Shown piece by piece: positions 8,837 to 17,965 of a stretch of DNA of 64,000 bases (the stretch's first letter is position 1; every line of letters begins with the position of its first letter). The position numbers were made by a program, and so were the translations under genes. The notes beneath the pieces were generated by a model. That model was not told where the DNA came from and searched no databases. It worked only from the letters and a program-made list of their open reading frames with translations. Origin of the DNA: Pseudomonas gozinkensis (GTDB taxonomy: Bacteria; Pseudomonadota; Gammaproteobacteria; Pseudomonadales; Pseudomonadaceae); NCBI RefSeq assembly GCF_014863585.1, contig NZ_CP062253.1:62001-126000 (forward strand), in the 5' to 3' direction.

Positions 8837-10927
8837 TCAGCCCAGCTCCACCCGGTTACGTCCTGCGTTTTTTGCCCGGTAAAGCGCCTGATCGGCTCTT
8901 TTGAGCACCAGATCGCTATGTTCTCCCGGCCGGAACGCCGCCAGTCCCATGGATACGGTGATCGTGACGCGCTCGCCCTTGAAGTGAAACGGGCAGGCTT
9001 CGATGGAAGCGCGCAGGGTTTCCAGGAGTTTGGCGCCGACGGCCGGCGGAGTGGCCGGCAGCAGCAATACGAATTCCTCTCCACCAAATCGGGCGATGAA
9101 ATCGCTGCCCCGCAGGCGCTTGCGCAGCACCGTTGCGATGATCTTCAACACTTTGTCGCCGGCCAGGTGGCCGTAGTTGTCGTTGATTCGTTTGAAGTGA
9201 TCGAGGTCGAGCATGGCCAGGCTCAGGGTATTGCCGTGCTGCTGCCATTGGGCGATTTCATGTTCGAGCCGTTCGGTCCAGGCGGCGCGGTTGGGCAGGC
9301 CGGTGAGCGGATCGATCAGGGCTTTCTGGCGCTGTTCTTCAAGGTGTTCACGATAGCCCAGCGCTTCCTGCTCCATGTGCGCGACGCGCTCGGCCAGGCT
9401 TTTCAGGCGTCCGGCGACTTCCTGCTCCCGGGCGTCACGCTGTTTCTGATGCTGATCCATCGTGCCGAGCAGACCTTCGAGGTGGTTTTCCAGCACCTGC
9501 TTCAGATCGTCCAGATCGGCCGCTTCCTGCACGCTGTTCTGCAAGCCGTCGACCTGTTCGCGGATCTGCGTGTCCATCGCCCGCGCCGCGGAGCTGTTGT
9601 CGGCGTGGCCTTCGCTGGCAGCCTGCAAGTTGCTCTGGAAGGCTTCGAGGCGTTCATTGAGTTGCTGCAAATAAGCTTCGAATTCGTGCTGGCCGCTGTC
9701 GGTGATGGCCAGCATCAAGGTCGCCAGATCGTCGAGGATCGGCAGCAGTTCGTACCAGTTCAGCCCATTTTTGAGCCGGTCGCGCATGGCTTCTGCTTGC
9801 GGGCGATGGCGCTCCGGCAAGGTCAGGTCATCCAGCAACCCGATCAGCGTGTCTTCGATGTGTTTGGCGACCGAGCTGTAGGACGGCTCCGGCGAGTCCG
9901 GCAGGGCGTAGAGAATGTCGTGTTCGGATTGCTCCGGGTCGATGGCGGCCAATGCCTGGGCGATGGGCTCGGGCAGGGGCAGGCTGTCGAGGATCACCGG
10001 CGGCGGGGTATCGCCGGGGTGGATCAATTCGTCCGGGTTGATGGCTGTTGGCACAGCCGGCGCGAAAACCGGAGGAGGCGTAAAGGCCTGCGGCTCCGGT
10101 TCTGGCTCGGCGGGTTCTGGTTCGCTGGGGGCGGAGGGGGATTCGGTGAGGATTCTGGCCGGCTCGAAGGCCACCACCTCCGGCTCCGCATGATACTCGG
10201 GGGTTGGCTCCGGAATTTTCGCGGGTTCGGCCACAGGGGCGGCAACCGGTGCTTGGCTGACGGGCGCAGGGGCGACCGGTTCGGCGCTCGTGACAGGCGC
10301 TTCCTGCAAGGGCGCTGTTTCATGCGTGACGGGCGCTTGCTCCGGCTGTGCGGGCGATGCGGCCACGGCAGGCGGGGTCGCCGTCACAGGCGCTTCCTCG
10401 TTGTCGCGACTGCCGAACAGACGCTGCAACAACCCTGGCCGTCCCGGTTCCGCCGGCGTCTCCAGCTGGCTCAAGGCCTTGCCCTGCAAGCCGCTGAGTT
10501 CGCTGAGCAGCAGCGGCATTTCCCTTGCCTGACTCACCCGGCCGTCCAGCTGCTTGGCGAATTTCTTCAGTGGCTGGGCCACATCCCGGGGTAACGGCAG
10601 GGATTGCAGTTGAGTGACCAGCGCAGTCAGCGCAGTGCTGACCTGTTCGATCCGGGTTTCCCGGCGCTGCTCGGAATCGAGCACGGCTTTTTCCAGGCGC
10701 GGCAGAAGGGCGGCGAGGCCGGCGTCCATGTCATCGGTGCGCACCACGTCGCGCATCTCTTTCATGCACTGATCGACCACGCGGTCGGTGCCCTCCGCTG
10801 CGAGGGTGCTGCGCACCAGCCCTCGGCGCAGCAGGTCGAGCCGGGCGTCCCATCGACGTTCGAGCTTTTCCTGTTGTTCGATGCTTTTGAGGTATTTCTC
10901 TTTCCAGCGCTGGGCTTCGTCGCTCAT
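8837..10927 (-). CDS. dgcP: Diguanylate cyclase DgcP
   Basis: The 696-residue protein makes c-di-GMP. The C-terminal GGDEF domain has an intact GGEEF active site (615-619) and an RGSD inhibitory I-site (606-609), so product inhibition is expected. No membrane segment is visible. The N-terminal part is helical with coiled-coil character, followed by a long Pro/Ala/Glu-rich low-complexity linker (about 190-320), then another helical region. This layout and its place next to an endonuclease/exonuclease/phosphatase gene match PA5487, named DgcP, which interacts with the polar hub protein FimV. It overlaps the upstream gene by 4 bases (ATGA), indicating translational coupling. Confidence 0.85.
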   Translation of the reverse strand: MSDEAQRWKEKYLKSIEQQEKLERRWDARLDLLRRGLVRSTLAAEGTDRVVDQCMKEMRDVVRTDDMDAGLAALLPRLEKAVLDSEQRRETRIEQVSTALTALVTQLQSLPLPRDVAQPLKKFAKQLDGRVSQAREMPLLLSELSGLQGKALSQLETPAEPGRPGLLQRLFGSRDNEEAPVTATPPAVAASPAQPEQAPVTHETAPLQEAPVTSAEPVAPAPVSQAPVAAPVAEPAKIPEPTPEYHAEPEVVAFEPARILTESPSAPSEPEPAEPEPEPQAFTPPPVFAPAVPTAINPDELIHPGDTPPPVILDSLPLPEPIAQALAAIDPEQSEHDILYALPDSPEPSYSSVAKHIEDTLIGLLDDLTLPERHRPQAEAMRDRLKNGLNWYELLPILDDLATLMLAITDSGQHEFEAYLQQLNERLEAFQSNLQAASEGHADNSSAARAMDTQIREQVDGLQNSVQEAADLDDLKQVLENHLEGLLGTMDQHQKQRDAREQEVAGRLKSLAERVAHMEQEALGYREHLEEQRQKALIDPLTGLPNRAAWTERLEHEIAQWQQHGNTLSLAMLDLDHFKRINDNYGHLAGDKVLKIIATVLRKRLRGSDFIARFGGEEFVLLLPATPPAVGAKLLETLRASIEACPFHFKGERVTITVSMGLAAFRPGEHSDLVLKRADQALYRAKNAGRNRVELG

Positions 10928-11802
10928 TCAGGGGTTCCGCGAAGGGCAGTGCTCAACGCGGGCAATGCATCGGCCGTGAGCGAACCCGGCAGACGAATCT
11001 CTACCGCGACCGGCAGGTGATCGGAAATCGGTTGTGCCAGCACTTCGACCTTTTCCAGAGTCAGGGTCGGGCTGAGCAGAATATGGTCCAGACAGCGCTG
11101 GGGGCGCCAGCTGGGAAATGTCGCTTCGAGTTGCGGGGCCAGCAGGCCGAGGTCGCGCAACGGCGAATGTTGCAGCAGATCGCTGGCGTGGGTGTTCATG
11201 TCGCCCATCAGCACCTGATGCTTGTAGCCGCCGATCAGTTCGCGGATGTAGGCCAGCTGCATGCTGCGCACCCGGGCGCCGAGCGCCAGGTGCATCATCA
11301 CCACCACCAGCGCTTCCGGGCCTTCGCCGAAGCGCACCAGAATTGCCCCGCGTCCCTTCGGACCCGGCAGCGGGTGGTCCTCGATCGCCCACGGCCGCAG
11401 ACGACTGAGCACGCCATTACTGTGCTGGGCCAGTCGGCCAAGGTTGCGATTGAGTTGTTGATACCAGTAGGGGAAGGCGCCGAGCTGGGCCAGGTGTTCG
11501 ACCTGATTGACGTAGCCCGAACGCAGGCTGCCGCCATCGGCTTCCTGCAGGGCGACCAGATCGAAGTCGCCGAGCAGATTGCCGATCTTTTGCAGATTGC
11601 TTGAGCGCCCGGGGTGCGGCAGCAGATGCTGCCAGCTGCGGGTCAGGTAGTGCCGATAGCGCTCGGTGCTGATGCCGACCTGAATATTGAAGCTGAGCAA
11701 GCGCAGACGGCTGTCTGCGGGCAGGCCCGTCGATTCCAGGTGATGCTCGTTGACCTGCGGTTCATGCAGGCCAACGAGACGTTCGGTTCCCCAGCGGCGC
11801 AT
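10924..11802 (-). CDS. Endonuclease/exonuclease/phosphatase-family protein
   Basis: This 292-residue protein has the EEP fold motifs: LLSFNIQVG near residue 35, LQEADGG with the metal-binding Glu, the GRGAILVRF strand, LMGDMNTHASD with the catalytic Asp/Asn, CLDHILLS, and SDHLPVAVEI with the final Asp-His pair. The substrate could be a nucleic acid, phospholipid or inositol phosphate; the sequence does not decide. There is no signal peptide. Its last 4 bases overlap the start of dgcP, and the same pair occurs in P. aeruginosa (PA5488-PA5487), so a functional link is plausible. dsbA ends 14 bases upstream. Confidence 0.85.
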   Translation of the reverse strand: MRRWGTERLVGLHEPQVNEHHLESTGLPADSRLRLLSFNIQVGISTERYRHYLTRSWQHLLPHPGRSSNLQKIGNLLGDFDLVALQEADGGSLRSGYVNQVEHLAQLGAFPYWYQQLNRNLGRLAQHSNGVLSRLRPWAIEDHPLPGPKGRGAILVRFGEGPEALVVVMMHLALGARVRSMQLAYIRELIGGYKHQVLMGDMNTHASDLLQHSPLRDLGLLAPQLEATFPSWRPQRCLDHILLSPTLTLEKVEVLAQPISDHLPVAVEIRLPGSLTADALPALSTALRGTPE

Positions 11803-11816
11803 GGCGATTGCCGCGC

Positions 11817-12458
11817 TTAGTTGGCGGCTGCCTTGTTGGTCGCTCGCTCTTTGGCCACCAGTTGGTCAGCCAGCTTCAGCGCCTGTTCGGCGCCGCCGGC
11901 AGAGCCGATGTCGAAGCGGTATTTACCGTTGACGATCATGGTTGGAACGCCGGAGATTTCATACTTCTTGGCCAGTTCGCGGGCTTTCACGATCTGCCCT
12001 TTGATGGCGAACGAGTCGAAGGTCGCCAGGAACTTGTCCTTGTCCACGCCTTGAGTGGCGAGGAAGTCGGCCATGTCGTTCTTGTCGGTCAGTTTCTTGT
12101 GTTCTTTCTGGATCGCGTTGAAAACGGCAGCGTGCACGTTGTGCTCGACACCCATGGCTTCCAGGGTCAGGAACATCTGGCCGTGAGCGTCCCACGGGCC
12201 ACCGAACATCGCAGGGATGCGCACGAAGTTGACGTCGGACGGCAGTTTTTCAACCCATGGATTGATCACCGGCTCGAACGCGTAGCAGTGCGGGCAGCCA
12301 TACCAGAACAGCTCGACCACTTCGATCTTGCCAGGCACGGCGACCGGTACCGGGTTGCTCAGTTCGACGTAGGGGGCAGCAGGGGCTTCGGCGGCCTGGG
12401 CGGTCACGCCGAACAGGCTGGCAGCGACGAGGGCGGCGCTGATGATCAGATTACGCAT
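11817..12458 (-). CDS. dsbA: Periplasmic thiol:disulfide oxidoreductase DsbA
   Basis: DsbA introduces disulfides into exported proteins. The 213-residue precursor has a signal peptide (cleavage near AQA-AE at 22-23), the active site CPHC at 55-58 in the FWYGCPHC context, and the cis-proline motif GVPTM. An inserted helical domain lies between these, as in all DsbA proteins. The ATG at 12458 is preceded by CAGGAGTA. It reads into the EEP and dgcP genes and follows cytochromes c4 and c5 on the same strand, as in P. aeruginosa (PA5489-PA5491). A 200-base gap with a terminator separates it from cytochrome c4. Confidence 0.96.
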   Translation of the reverse strand: MRNLIISAALVAASLFGVTAQAAEAPAAPYVELSNPVPVAVPGKIEVVELFWYGCPHCYAFEPVINPWVEKLPSDVNFVRIPAMFGGPWDAHGQMFLTLEAMGVEHNVHAAVFNAIQKEHKKLTDKNDMADFLATQGVDKDKFLATFDSFAIKGQIVKARELAKKYEISGVPTMIVNGKYRFDIGSAGGAEQALKLADQLVAKERATNKAAAN

Positions 12459-12552
12459 GCTTTACTCCTGGACAATTTTGGTCGCCTCGCGCGACCTGTT
12501 TTCAGACAGATCCTGGCGGGCATGAGTTCTGTAGTGTAACGGCAGCGGCCAC

Positions 12553-12581
12553 AAAAAAGGGCGGCCAAAGCCACCCTTTTT
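12553..12581 (-). terminator. Rho-independent terminator after cytochrome c4
   Basis: Read on the minus strand, AAAGGGTGGC-TTTG-GCCGCCCTTTTTT gives a GC stem with one mismatch and a T run. It lies about 80 bases past the cytochrome c4 stop and upstream of dsbA, so it separates the two transcription units. The A/T symmetry makes it usable in both directions. Confidence 0.7.
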
Positions 12582-12658
12582 ATACTTGCTGCGACGGATT
12601 AATCGAGCGTTAACGTGGCAGGCGTTGGCCATCGCACGCAACGCTCGAATCGCGCGTC

Positions 12659-13270
12659 TTAGTGCAGGCCCTGAATGTAGCTGGAGACTGCCGCGATGTC
12701 TTCGTCGCTCAGCTTGCGGGCGATGGTGCGCATGGTCATCGCGTCGCCGTCGTTGTTGCGGCCGGCTTCTTCCTTGCGGAAATCGGTCAGCTGTTTGGCG
12801 ATGTACTGAGCGTGTTGGCCACCCAGATGCGGGAAACCGGCGGCTGCGTTGCCGGCGCCGTTCGGCGAGTGGCAACCGGTGCAGGCTGGCAGGCCTTTCT
12901 CGAGGTTGCCGCCACGGAACAGGGCTTCACCGCGAGCGACGATCTTCGGATCGGCGGCGCCGACGCTGCCTTTCTGGCTGGCGAAGTAAGCGGCGATGTC
13001 GGCCAGGTCCTGATCGCTCAGGTTGGTCAGCAGGCCGGTCATTTCCAGAACGGTGCGCTTGCCCGACTTGATGTCGTGCAATTGCTTGGTCAGGTAGCGT
13101 TCACCCTGTCCGGCCAGCTTTGGAAAGTTTGGCGCCATGCTGTTGCCATCCGGGCCATGGCAGGCGCCGCATACGGCGGCTTTTGCCTGGCCTGCGGCTG
13201 CATCACCGGCAGCATGGGCGAAGCCTGAGATTCCCACGGTCAACAGCAGACTCACGATCAGTTTGTTCAT
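12659..13270 (-). CDS. Cytochrome c4, diheme
   Basis: The 203-residue precursor has a signal peptide (MNKLIVSLLLTVGISGFAHA) and two covalent haem sites, CGACH at 34-38 and CTGCH at 130-134, each followed by a Met-containing loop (DGNSMAP, DAMTMR). The two-fold internal duplication is typical of cytochrome c4, a periplasmic electron donor to terminal oxidases including cbb3. It corresponds to PA5490 (cc4). Cytochrome c5 precedes it by 32 bases on the same strand. Maturation needs the Ccm system, not found in this window. Confidence 0.94.
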   Translation of the reverse strand: MNKLIVSLLLTVGISGFAHAAGDAAAGQAKAAVCGACHGPDGNSMAPNFPKLAGQGERYLTKQLHDIKSGKRTVLEMTGLLTNLSDQDLADIAAYFASQKGSVGAADPKIVARGEALFRGGNLEKGLPACTGCHSPNGAGNAAAGFPHLGGQHAQYIAKQLTDFRKEEAGRNNDGDAMTMRTIARKLSDEDIAAVSSYIQGLH

Positions 13271-13302
13271 CAGCTAATCCAACTACGGCTAAGGGTTAAG
13301 AG

Positions 13303-13608
13303 TTATGGACCGGGCTTACTCTCGCTCATCCAGAGGATGAGGGCCTGGTAATCCTCGGCACTGCAGTCCATGCACAAACCACGCGGCGGCATCGCCTTGA
13401 AACCCTGGGTCACGTGTTGCACCAGCGTCTCCATACCTTTCGCCAACCTCGGCGTCCAAGCTTCCTGATCGCCTCTTTTGGGCGCCATGGGTAGTTGGCC
13501 GGAATGACAGGCTCCACAAACACGGTTGTACACGGCTTCCGGATCCTGTGTAGCCTGTGCGCTGTAAAGCGGCATCAAGACTCCGGCAGCCAGCAGCCAT
13601 TTCGTCAT
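13303..13608 (-). CDS. Cytochrome c5-family monohaem protein
   Basis: The 101-residue precursor has a signal peptide (to about residue 19, SAQA-TQ), one haem site CGACH at 31-35, an AMPPRG segment giving the axial Met, and a second cysteine pair CMDC at 79-82 that in cytochrome c5 forms a disulfide. It is a periplasmic electron carrier. It lies immediately before cytochrome c4 in the same direction, matching PA5491. Divergent engB begins about 190 bases away. Confidence 0.9.
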   Translation of the reverse strand: MTKWLLAAGVLMPLYSAQATQDPEAVYNRVCGACHSGQLPMAPKRGDQEAWTPRLAKGMETLVQHVTQGFKAMPPRGLCMDCSAEDYQALILWMSESKPGP

Positions 13609-13799
13609 AAAACGACCTTTTCAGGGTTGAGAGCGTTCTGCGTTCTAATGCGCAATCAAGGTCTGTCGCTCTCGTGAACTTCATCCTTCGCTGGGACAAA
13701 GCACACACAAAATCTGCGGCATTATATACTGGCGTCACTGAAACGGAAGCGACACCGCGTTCCGCGCCTAATCCCGGCGCCGCCCACATCGGAAATCCC

Positions 13800-14444
13800 A
13801 TGCAACTCAAGAATCCCATCCTCGGCCTGTGCCAACAGTCCACATTCATGCTCAGTGCCGCCAAAGTCGATCAGTGCCCCGACGACGAAGGCTTCGAAGT
13901 GGCGTTCGCCGGTCGTTCCAACGCCGGTAAATCCAGCGCGCTGAACACCCTGACTCACGCCAGCCTGGCGCGCACCTCGAAAACCCCGGGTCGCACACAG
14001 CTGTTGAACTTCTTCAAGCTAGACGATGAACGGCGTCTGGTCGACCTCCCGGGCTACGGTTATGCAAAAGTACCGATCCCGCTCAAGCAACACTGGCAGC
14101 GTCACCTTGAGGCTTACCTCGGTGGTCGCGAGAGTTTGAAGGGTTTGATTCTGATGATGGACATCCGTCATCCAATGACCGACTTCGACCTGCTGATGCT
14201 CGACTGGGCCGTTGCGGCCGGCATGCCGATGCACATTCTGCTGACCAAGGCCGACAAGCTGACCTACGGCGCAGCGAAGAACACGCTGCTCAAGGTGCAG
14301 TCGGAAATCCGTAAAGGGTGGGGCGATCTGGTAACGATCCAGCTGTTCTCCGCCCCGAAACGCATGGGTCTGGAAGAGGCCTACACTGTGTTGGCGGGCT
14401 GGATGGAACTGGCGGACAAAGGTGCTGAATTGCCTGCTGAGTAA
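13800..14444 (+). CDS. engB: Ribosome biogenesis GTPase EngB/YihA
   Basis: This 214-residue TRAFAC GTPase assists assembly of the 50S ribosomal subunit. The P-loop GRSNAGKSS is at residues 38-46, followed by TPGRTQ (G2), DLPGYG (G3) and TKAD (G4), then FSAPK (G5). The ATG at 13800 ([13 protein letters not shown]) is taken because it gives the usual family length; an extension from 13674 would add 42 residues in a promoter region. It faces polA across the ErsA small RNA, an arrangement like yihA-spf-polA in E. coli. Confidence 0.95.
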   Translation: MQLKNPILGLCQQSTFMLSAAKVDQCPDDEGFEVAFAGRSNAGKSSALNTLTHASLARTSKTPGRTQLLNFFKLDDERRLVDLPGYGYAKVPIPLKQHWQRHLEAYLGGRESLKGLILMMDIRHPMTDFDLLMLDWAVAAGMPMHILLTKADKLTYGAAKNTLLKVQSEIRKGWGDLVTIQLFSAPKRMGLEEAYTVLAGWMELADKGAELPAE

Positions 14445-14453
14445 ATCGCAGGC

Positions 14454-14585
14454 AAAAAAAGCCCCGGACTTCATATGGGGAGGGAGAAGTTCCGGGGTTT
14501 AAGTTCCGAACCGCTAGGGCGGGGTTCAGATATCTGCCAACACTTAACACAACATAGGAGCATCGAAGGGCTTCACCAGCCATTC
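14454..14585 (-). ncRNA. ersA: ErsA small regulatory RNA (Spot 42 position)
   Basis: A roughly 132-base non-coding transcript is predicted on the minus strand between convergent engB and polA. It is bounded by an AlgU-type promoter (GAACTA, 17 bases, TCAGA; 14619-14592) and by a strong terminator: CCCCGGAACTTC paired to GAAGTCCGGGG with one bulge, followed by seven Ts (14460-14454). ErsA of P. aeruginosa occupies this locus, is AlgU dependent, about 132 bases long, and regulates algC and envelope genes with Hfq. The predicted length here agrees. The hairpin loop carries CTCCCTCCCC, a plausible single-stranded pairing region. The exact 5' end is inferred. Confidence 0.85.
14462..14500. terminator. 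Shared terminator of ersA and engB
   Basis: The stem CCCCGGACTTC (14462-14472) pairs with GAAGTTCCGGGG (14486-14497). On the minus strand it is followed by a T7 run and ends ErsA. On the plus strand it is followed by TTT only and could weakly end engB, whose stop is 17 bases before the stem. Confidence 0.8.
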
Positions 14586-14591
14586 AGTATC

Positions 14592-14619
14592 TCTGAGTGC
14601 CCTGTCGCAAGATTAGTTC
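14592..14619 (-). promoter_or_regulatory. AlgU (sigma-22) promoter of ersA
   Basis: On the minus strand GAACTA (14619-14614) and TCAGA (14596-14592) are separated by 17 bases. The AlgU/RpoE consensus is GAACTT-N16-17-TCTGA, so each element differs at one position. The predicted start is near 14585. Confidence 0.75.
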
Positions 14620-14728
14620 AGATTCTTTTCAAAAAACTTTGGAATAAGCTCAAGAACGATCAGGCCTAAGCCTTTTTCGATGCCTTTGCCGCAACGCTCG
14701 GTCGCGGCAAAACCCCGTCCCAGAGGTC

Positions 14729-17533
14729 TCAGTGAGCCTCGTCCCAATTGTTGCCAACCCCGACTTCCACCAGCAGCGGCACGTCCAGTTTCGCCGCTTC
14801 GCTCATGTGTACGCGAATTTCTTCGCGAACCTGATCGACCAGATCCTCGCGAACCTCCAGCACCAGTTCGTCGTGCACCTGCAGGATGACTTTGGCGTCC
14901 AGCCCCGAAGTGCTAAGCCAGTTATCCACCGCCACCATGGCTTTCTTGATGATGTCCGCTGCGGTGCCCTGCATCGGCGCGTTGATCGCCGTGCGTTCGG
15001 CGGCAGCGCGTTCCTGCGGCTTGTTGGAGTTGATGTCCGGCAGATACAGGCGACGACCGAAGATCGTTTCCACGAAGCCCTGATCCGCTGCCTGGGCGCG
15101 GGTGCGATCCATGTACTCGCGAACGCCCGGGTAACGTGCGAAGTAGGTGTCGATGTAGGCTTTGGCGGTCTTGGTGTCGACGCCGATGTCCTTGCCCAGC
15201 TTCTGCGCACCCATGCCGTAGATCAGGCCGAAGTTGATCGCCTTGGCGCCACGGCGCTGGTCTGAGCTCACTTCATTCAGCTCGACCTTGAACACTTCGG
15301 CTGCGGTGGCGGTGTGCACGTCCAGGTTGTTGCGGAAGGCGTTCATCAGGCCTTCGTCGCGGGACAGGTGGGCCATGATCCGCAGTTCGATCTGTGAGTA
15401 GTCCGCCGCCAGCAGTTTGTAGCCTTTCGGCGCGACAAAGGCCTGACGGATGCGTCGGCCTTCGGCAGTGCGCACCGGGATGTTCTGCAGGTTCGGATCG
15501 CTGGAGGACAGGCGACCGGTTGAAGCGACGGCCTGATGGTAAGAAGTGTGGATCCGCCCGGTACGCGGGTTGATCTGCTCCGGCAGGCGATCGGTGTAGG
15601 TGCTCTTCAGCTTGCTCATGGAACGGTGTTCCATCAGCACTTTGGGCAAGCGGTGATCGTCTTCGGCCAGTTTCGCCAGCACTTCTTCGGCGGTGGATGG
15701 CTGGCCCTTGGCGGTCTTCTTCAGCACCGGCAGGCCGAGCTTTTCGTAGAGGATCACGCCCAGTTGTTTCGGCGAACCGAGGTTGAACTCTTCACCGGCG
15801 ATTTCGAACGCTTCGCGCTCCAGTGCGACCATCTTGTCGCCGAGTTCGATGCTCTGAACGCCGAGCAGTGCCGCGTCAACGAATGCGCCTTGACGCTCGA
15901 TGCGTGCCAGCACCGGCACCAGCGGGATCTCGATGTCAGTCAGCACGCTGGCCAGGCTCGGGATGGCGCTGAGTTTTTCGAACAGCGTCTGGTGCAGGCG
16001 CAGGGTCACGTCGGCATCTTCGGCGGCATACGGCCCGGCCTGTTCCAGAGCGATCTGGTCGAAGGTCAGTTGCTTGGCACCTTTGCCGGCGATGTCCTGG
16101 AAGCTCACGGTGGTGTGATCCAGGTACTTCTGCGCCAGGCTGTCCATATCGTGACGGGTGGCGGTGGAGTTTAGTACGTAGGACTCCAGCATCGTGTCGA
16201 AGGCAATGCCGCGCACGGTGATGCCTTGGCTCTGATCGCCACCTATGGCGCAGTTGGCCAGGATATTCATGTCGAACTTGGCGTGCTGGCCGACCTTGAG
16301 CTTGTTCGGGTCTTCGAGGATCGGCTTGAGCGCGCGCAACACGGTGTCGCGATCCAGTTGCTCCGGCACGCCGATGTAGGAGTGGGTCAGCGGGATATAG
16401 GCCGCTTCGTTGGCCTGCACCGCGAACGACAAGCCGACCAGTTGCGCCTGTTGCGCGTCGATGCCGGTGGTTTCGGTGTCGAAGGCAAACAGCTTGGCGT
16501 TCTTCAGTTTTTCCAGCCAGACGTCGAACCGTGCCTGATCGAGGATGGTTTCGTACGCGGCTTCAGCCGGAGCGGCAGGCACTTCTTCCGCAGGCGCGCT
16601 GAACAGATCGCCGGCCGGCTCAGGCGCAGCAGCGTTGCTCAGTTCCAGACGCTTGGCGTCCCGCTCCAGATCGTTGATCCAGCTCTTGAACTCCAGCAGT
16701 GTGTAGAGCTCAAGCAGTTTGGCCGAATCTTCCGGGCCCATCTGCAGGTCGTCGAGGCCGATATCCAGCGGCACGTCAACCTTGATGGTCGCCAGTTGAT
16801 AGGAGAGGAAGGCCATCTCCTTGTGTTCTTCGAGTTTGGCCGGCAGGGTCTTGGCCCCACGGATCGGCAGGGTCGGCACGATGTCGAGCTGCGCATACAG
16901 CTCGGTCAGACCGCCGTTGACGCCCACCAGCAGGCCGGATGCGGTTTTCGGGCCGATGCCCGGAACGCCGGGAATGTTGTCGGAAGAATCGCCCATCAGG
17001 GCCAGATAATCGATGATCTGCTCCGGAGCGACGCCGAATTTCTCCTTCACGCCGTCCACGTCCATCGAACTACCGGACATGGTGTTGACCAAGGTAATGT
17101 GGCCGTCGACCAGTTGCGCCATGTCCTTGTCGCCGGTGGAGATGATCACCGGGCGGTCGGCGGCCGCGCTGCTGCGGGCCAGGGTGCCGATCACGTCATC
17201 GGCCTCGACGCCTTCGACGCACAGCAGCGGGAAGCCGAGGGCGATCACGCTCTGGTGCAGCGGCTCGATCTGCACGCGCATGTCGTCGGGCATGCTTGGG
17301 CGGTTGGCTTTGTATTCGGCGTACATCTCATCGCGAAATGTCCCACCCTTGGCGTCGAACACCACGGCGAACGGGCTGTCCGGATACTGCTTGCGCAGGC
17401 TCTTGAGCATGTTCAGCACGCCTTTGACCGCACCGGTCGGCAGGCCTTTGGAGGTGGTCAGCGGTGGCAGCGCGTGAAAGGCGCGGTACAGGTAAGACGA
17501 ACCGTCCACCAGGACGAGGGGGGCTTGGCTCAT
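14729..17533 (-). CDS. polA: DNA polymerase I
   Basis: The 934-residue protein fills gaps and removes RNA primers in replication and repair. It has a 5'-3' exonuclease domain (about 1-290; [12 protein letters not shown], helix-hairpin-helix [10 protein letters not shown]), a 3'-5' proofreading domain (about 330-520; FDTETTG intact), and the polymerase domain with motif A (DYSQIELR), motif B ([14 protein letters not shown]) and motif C ([10 protein letters not shown]). All catalytic residues are present, so it should have all three activities. The start [13 protein letters not shown] at 17533 is chosen over an upstream alternative at 17545. PA5493 occupies the same position. Confidence 0.97.
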   Translation of the reverse strand: MSQAPLVLVDGSSYLYRAFHALPPLTTSKGLPTGAVKGVLNMLKSLRKQYPDSPFAVVFDAKGGTFRDEMYAEYKANRPSMPDDMRVQIEPLHQSVIALGFPLLCVEGVEADDVIGTLARSSAAADRPVIISTGDKDMAQLVDGHITLVNTMSGSSMDVDGVKEKFGVAPEQIIDYLALMGDSSDNIPGVPGIGPKTASGLLVGVNGGLTELYAQLDIVPTLPIRGAKTLPAKLEEHKEMAFLSYQLATIKVDVPLDIGLDDLQMGPEDSAKLLELYTLLEFKSWINDLERDAKRLELSNAAAPEPAGDLFSAPAEEVPAAPAEAAYETILDQARFDVWLEKLKNAKLFAFDTETTGIDAQQAQLVGLSFAVQANEAAYIPLTHSYIGVPEQLDRDTVLRALKPILEDPNKLKVGQHAKFDMNILANCAIGGDQSQGITVRGIAFDTMLESYVLNSTATRHDMDSLAQKYLDHTTVSFQDIAGKGAKQLTFDQIALEQAGPYAAEDADVTLRLHQTLFEKLSAIPSLASVLTDIEIPLVPVLARIERQGAFVDAALLGVQSIELGDKMVALEREAFEIAGEEFNLGSPKQLGVILYEKLGLPVLKKTAKGQPSTAEEVLAKLAEDDHRLPKVLMEHRSMSKLKSTYTDRLPEQINPRTGRIHTSYHQAVASTGRLSSSDPNLQNIPVRTAEGRRIRQAFVAPKGYKLLAADYSQIELRIMAHLSRDEGLMNAFRNNLDVHTATAAEVFKVELNEVSSDQRRGAKAINFGLIYGMGAQKLGKDIGVDTKTAKAYIDTYFARYPGVREYMDRTRAQAADQGFVETIFGRRLYLPDINSNKPQERAAAERTAINAPMQGTAADIIKKAMVAVDNWLSTSGLDAKVILQVHDELVLEVREDLVDQVREEIRVHMSEAAKLDVPLLVEVGVGNNWDEAH

Positions 17534-17607
17534 GAGCAGAATCAACCTTTTCGGCGGGCCCGGCGCTAGAATAGCGGGACCGTTGACGACAAAGGGACAA
17601 GGTTATC

Positions 17608-17904
17608 ATGCGTACGTTAAATCGCTTGCTGCTGGTCAGTCTGATTGCTGTCTCACCGCTGGCCGCGATCGCGGCGGATGATGCGCCATCGTCGGAGCCG
17701 GAAGTTACCATCAGCACACACACGGAAGGCGACAAGGTCATTCAGGAATACAGCCGGAGTGGATTCGTGTATGCGATCAAGGTCACACCGAAGGGCGGCA
17801 AGCCCTATTTTCTGGTGCGCGCCGATGGTTCGGACGTGAACTACATCCGATCCGACCAGCCGGATATGCTGATTCCGTCGTGGGAAATCTTTACCTGGAA
17901 GTAA
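17608..17904 (+). CDS. DUF2782 small periplasmic protein
   Basis: This 98-residue protein has a signal peptide (MRTLNRLLLVSLIAVSPLAAIA) and a DUF2782 body with EEVTIST-HTEGD, VYAIKVTPKGGKPYFLVRADG and a WEIFTWK end. Its function is unknown. It is preceded by an AAGG Shine-Dalgarno, lies divergent from polA, and is followed 61 bases later by thrB in the same direction, an order conserved in pseudomonads (PA5494-PA5495). The region between polA and this gene must hold both promoters in under 80 bases. Confidence 0.88.
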   Translation: MRTLNRLLLVSLIAVSPLAAIAADDAPSSEPEVTISTHTEGDKVIQEYSRSGFVYAIKVTPKGGKPYFLVRADGSDVNYIRSDQPDMLIPSWEIFTWK

Positions 17905-17965
17905 GTTTCCTGACTTTTAATCGGCGCCGTTTGATGGCGGCGCCAGAACTGAGCAGTTTTTAACC

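Noticed and set aside
8918..10594. 558-residue reading frame opposite dgcP
   Set aside because: It mirrors the Pro/Glu-rich linker and GGDEF of dgcP; composition is biased and no domain is seen.
14685..14711. Hairpin TTTGCCGC/GCGGCAAA after polA
   Set aside because: There is no T run on the polA strand, so termination is doubtful.
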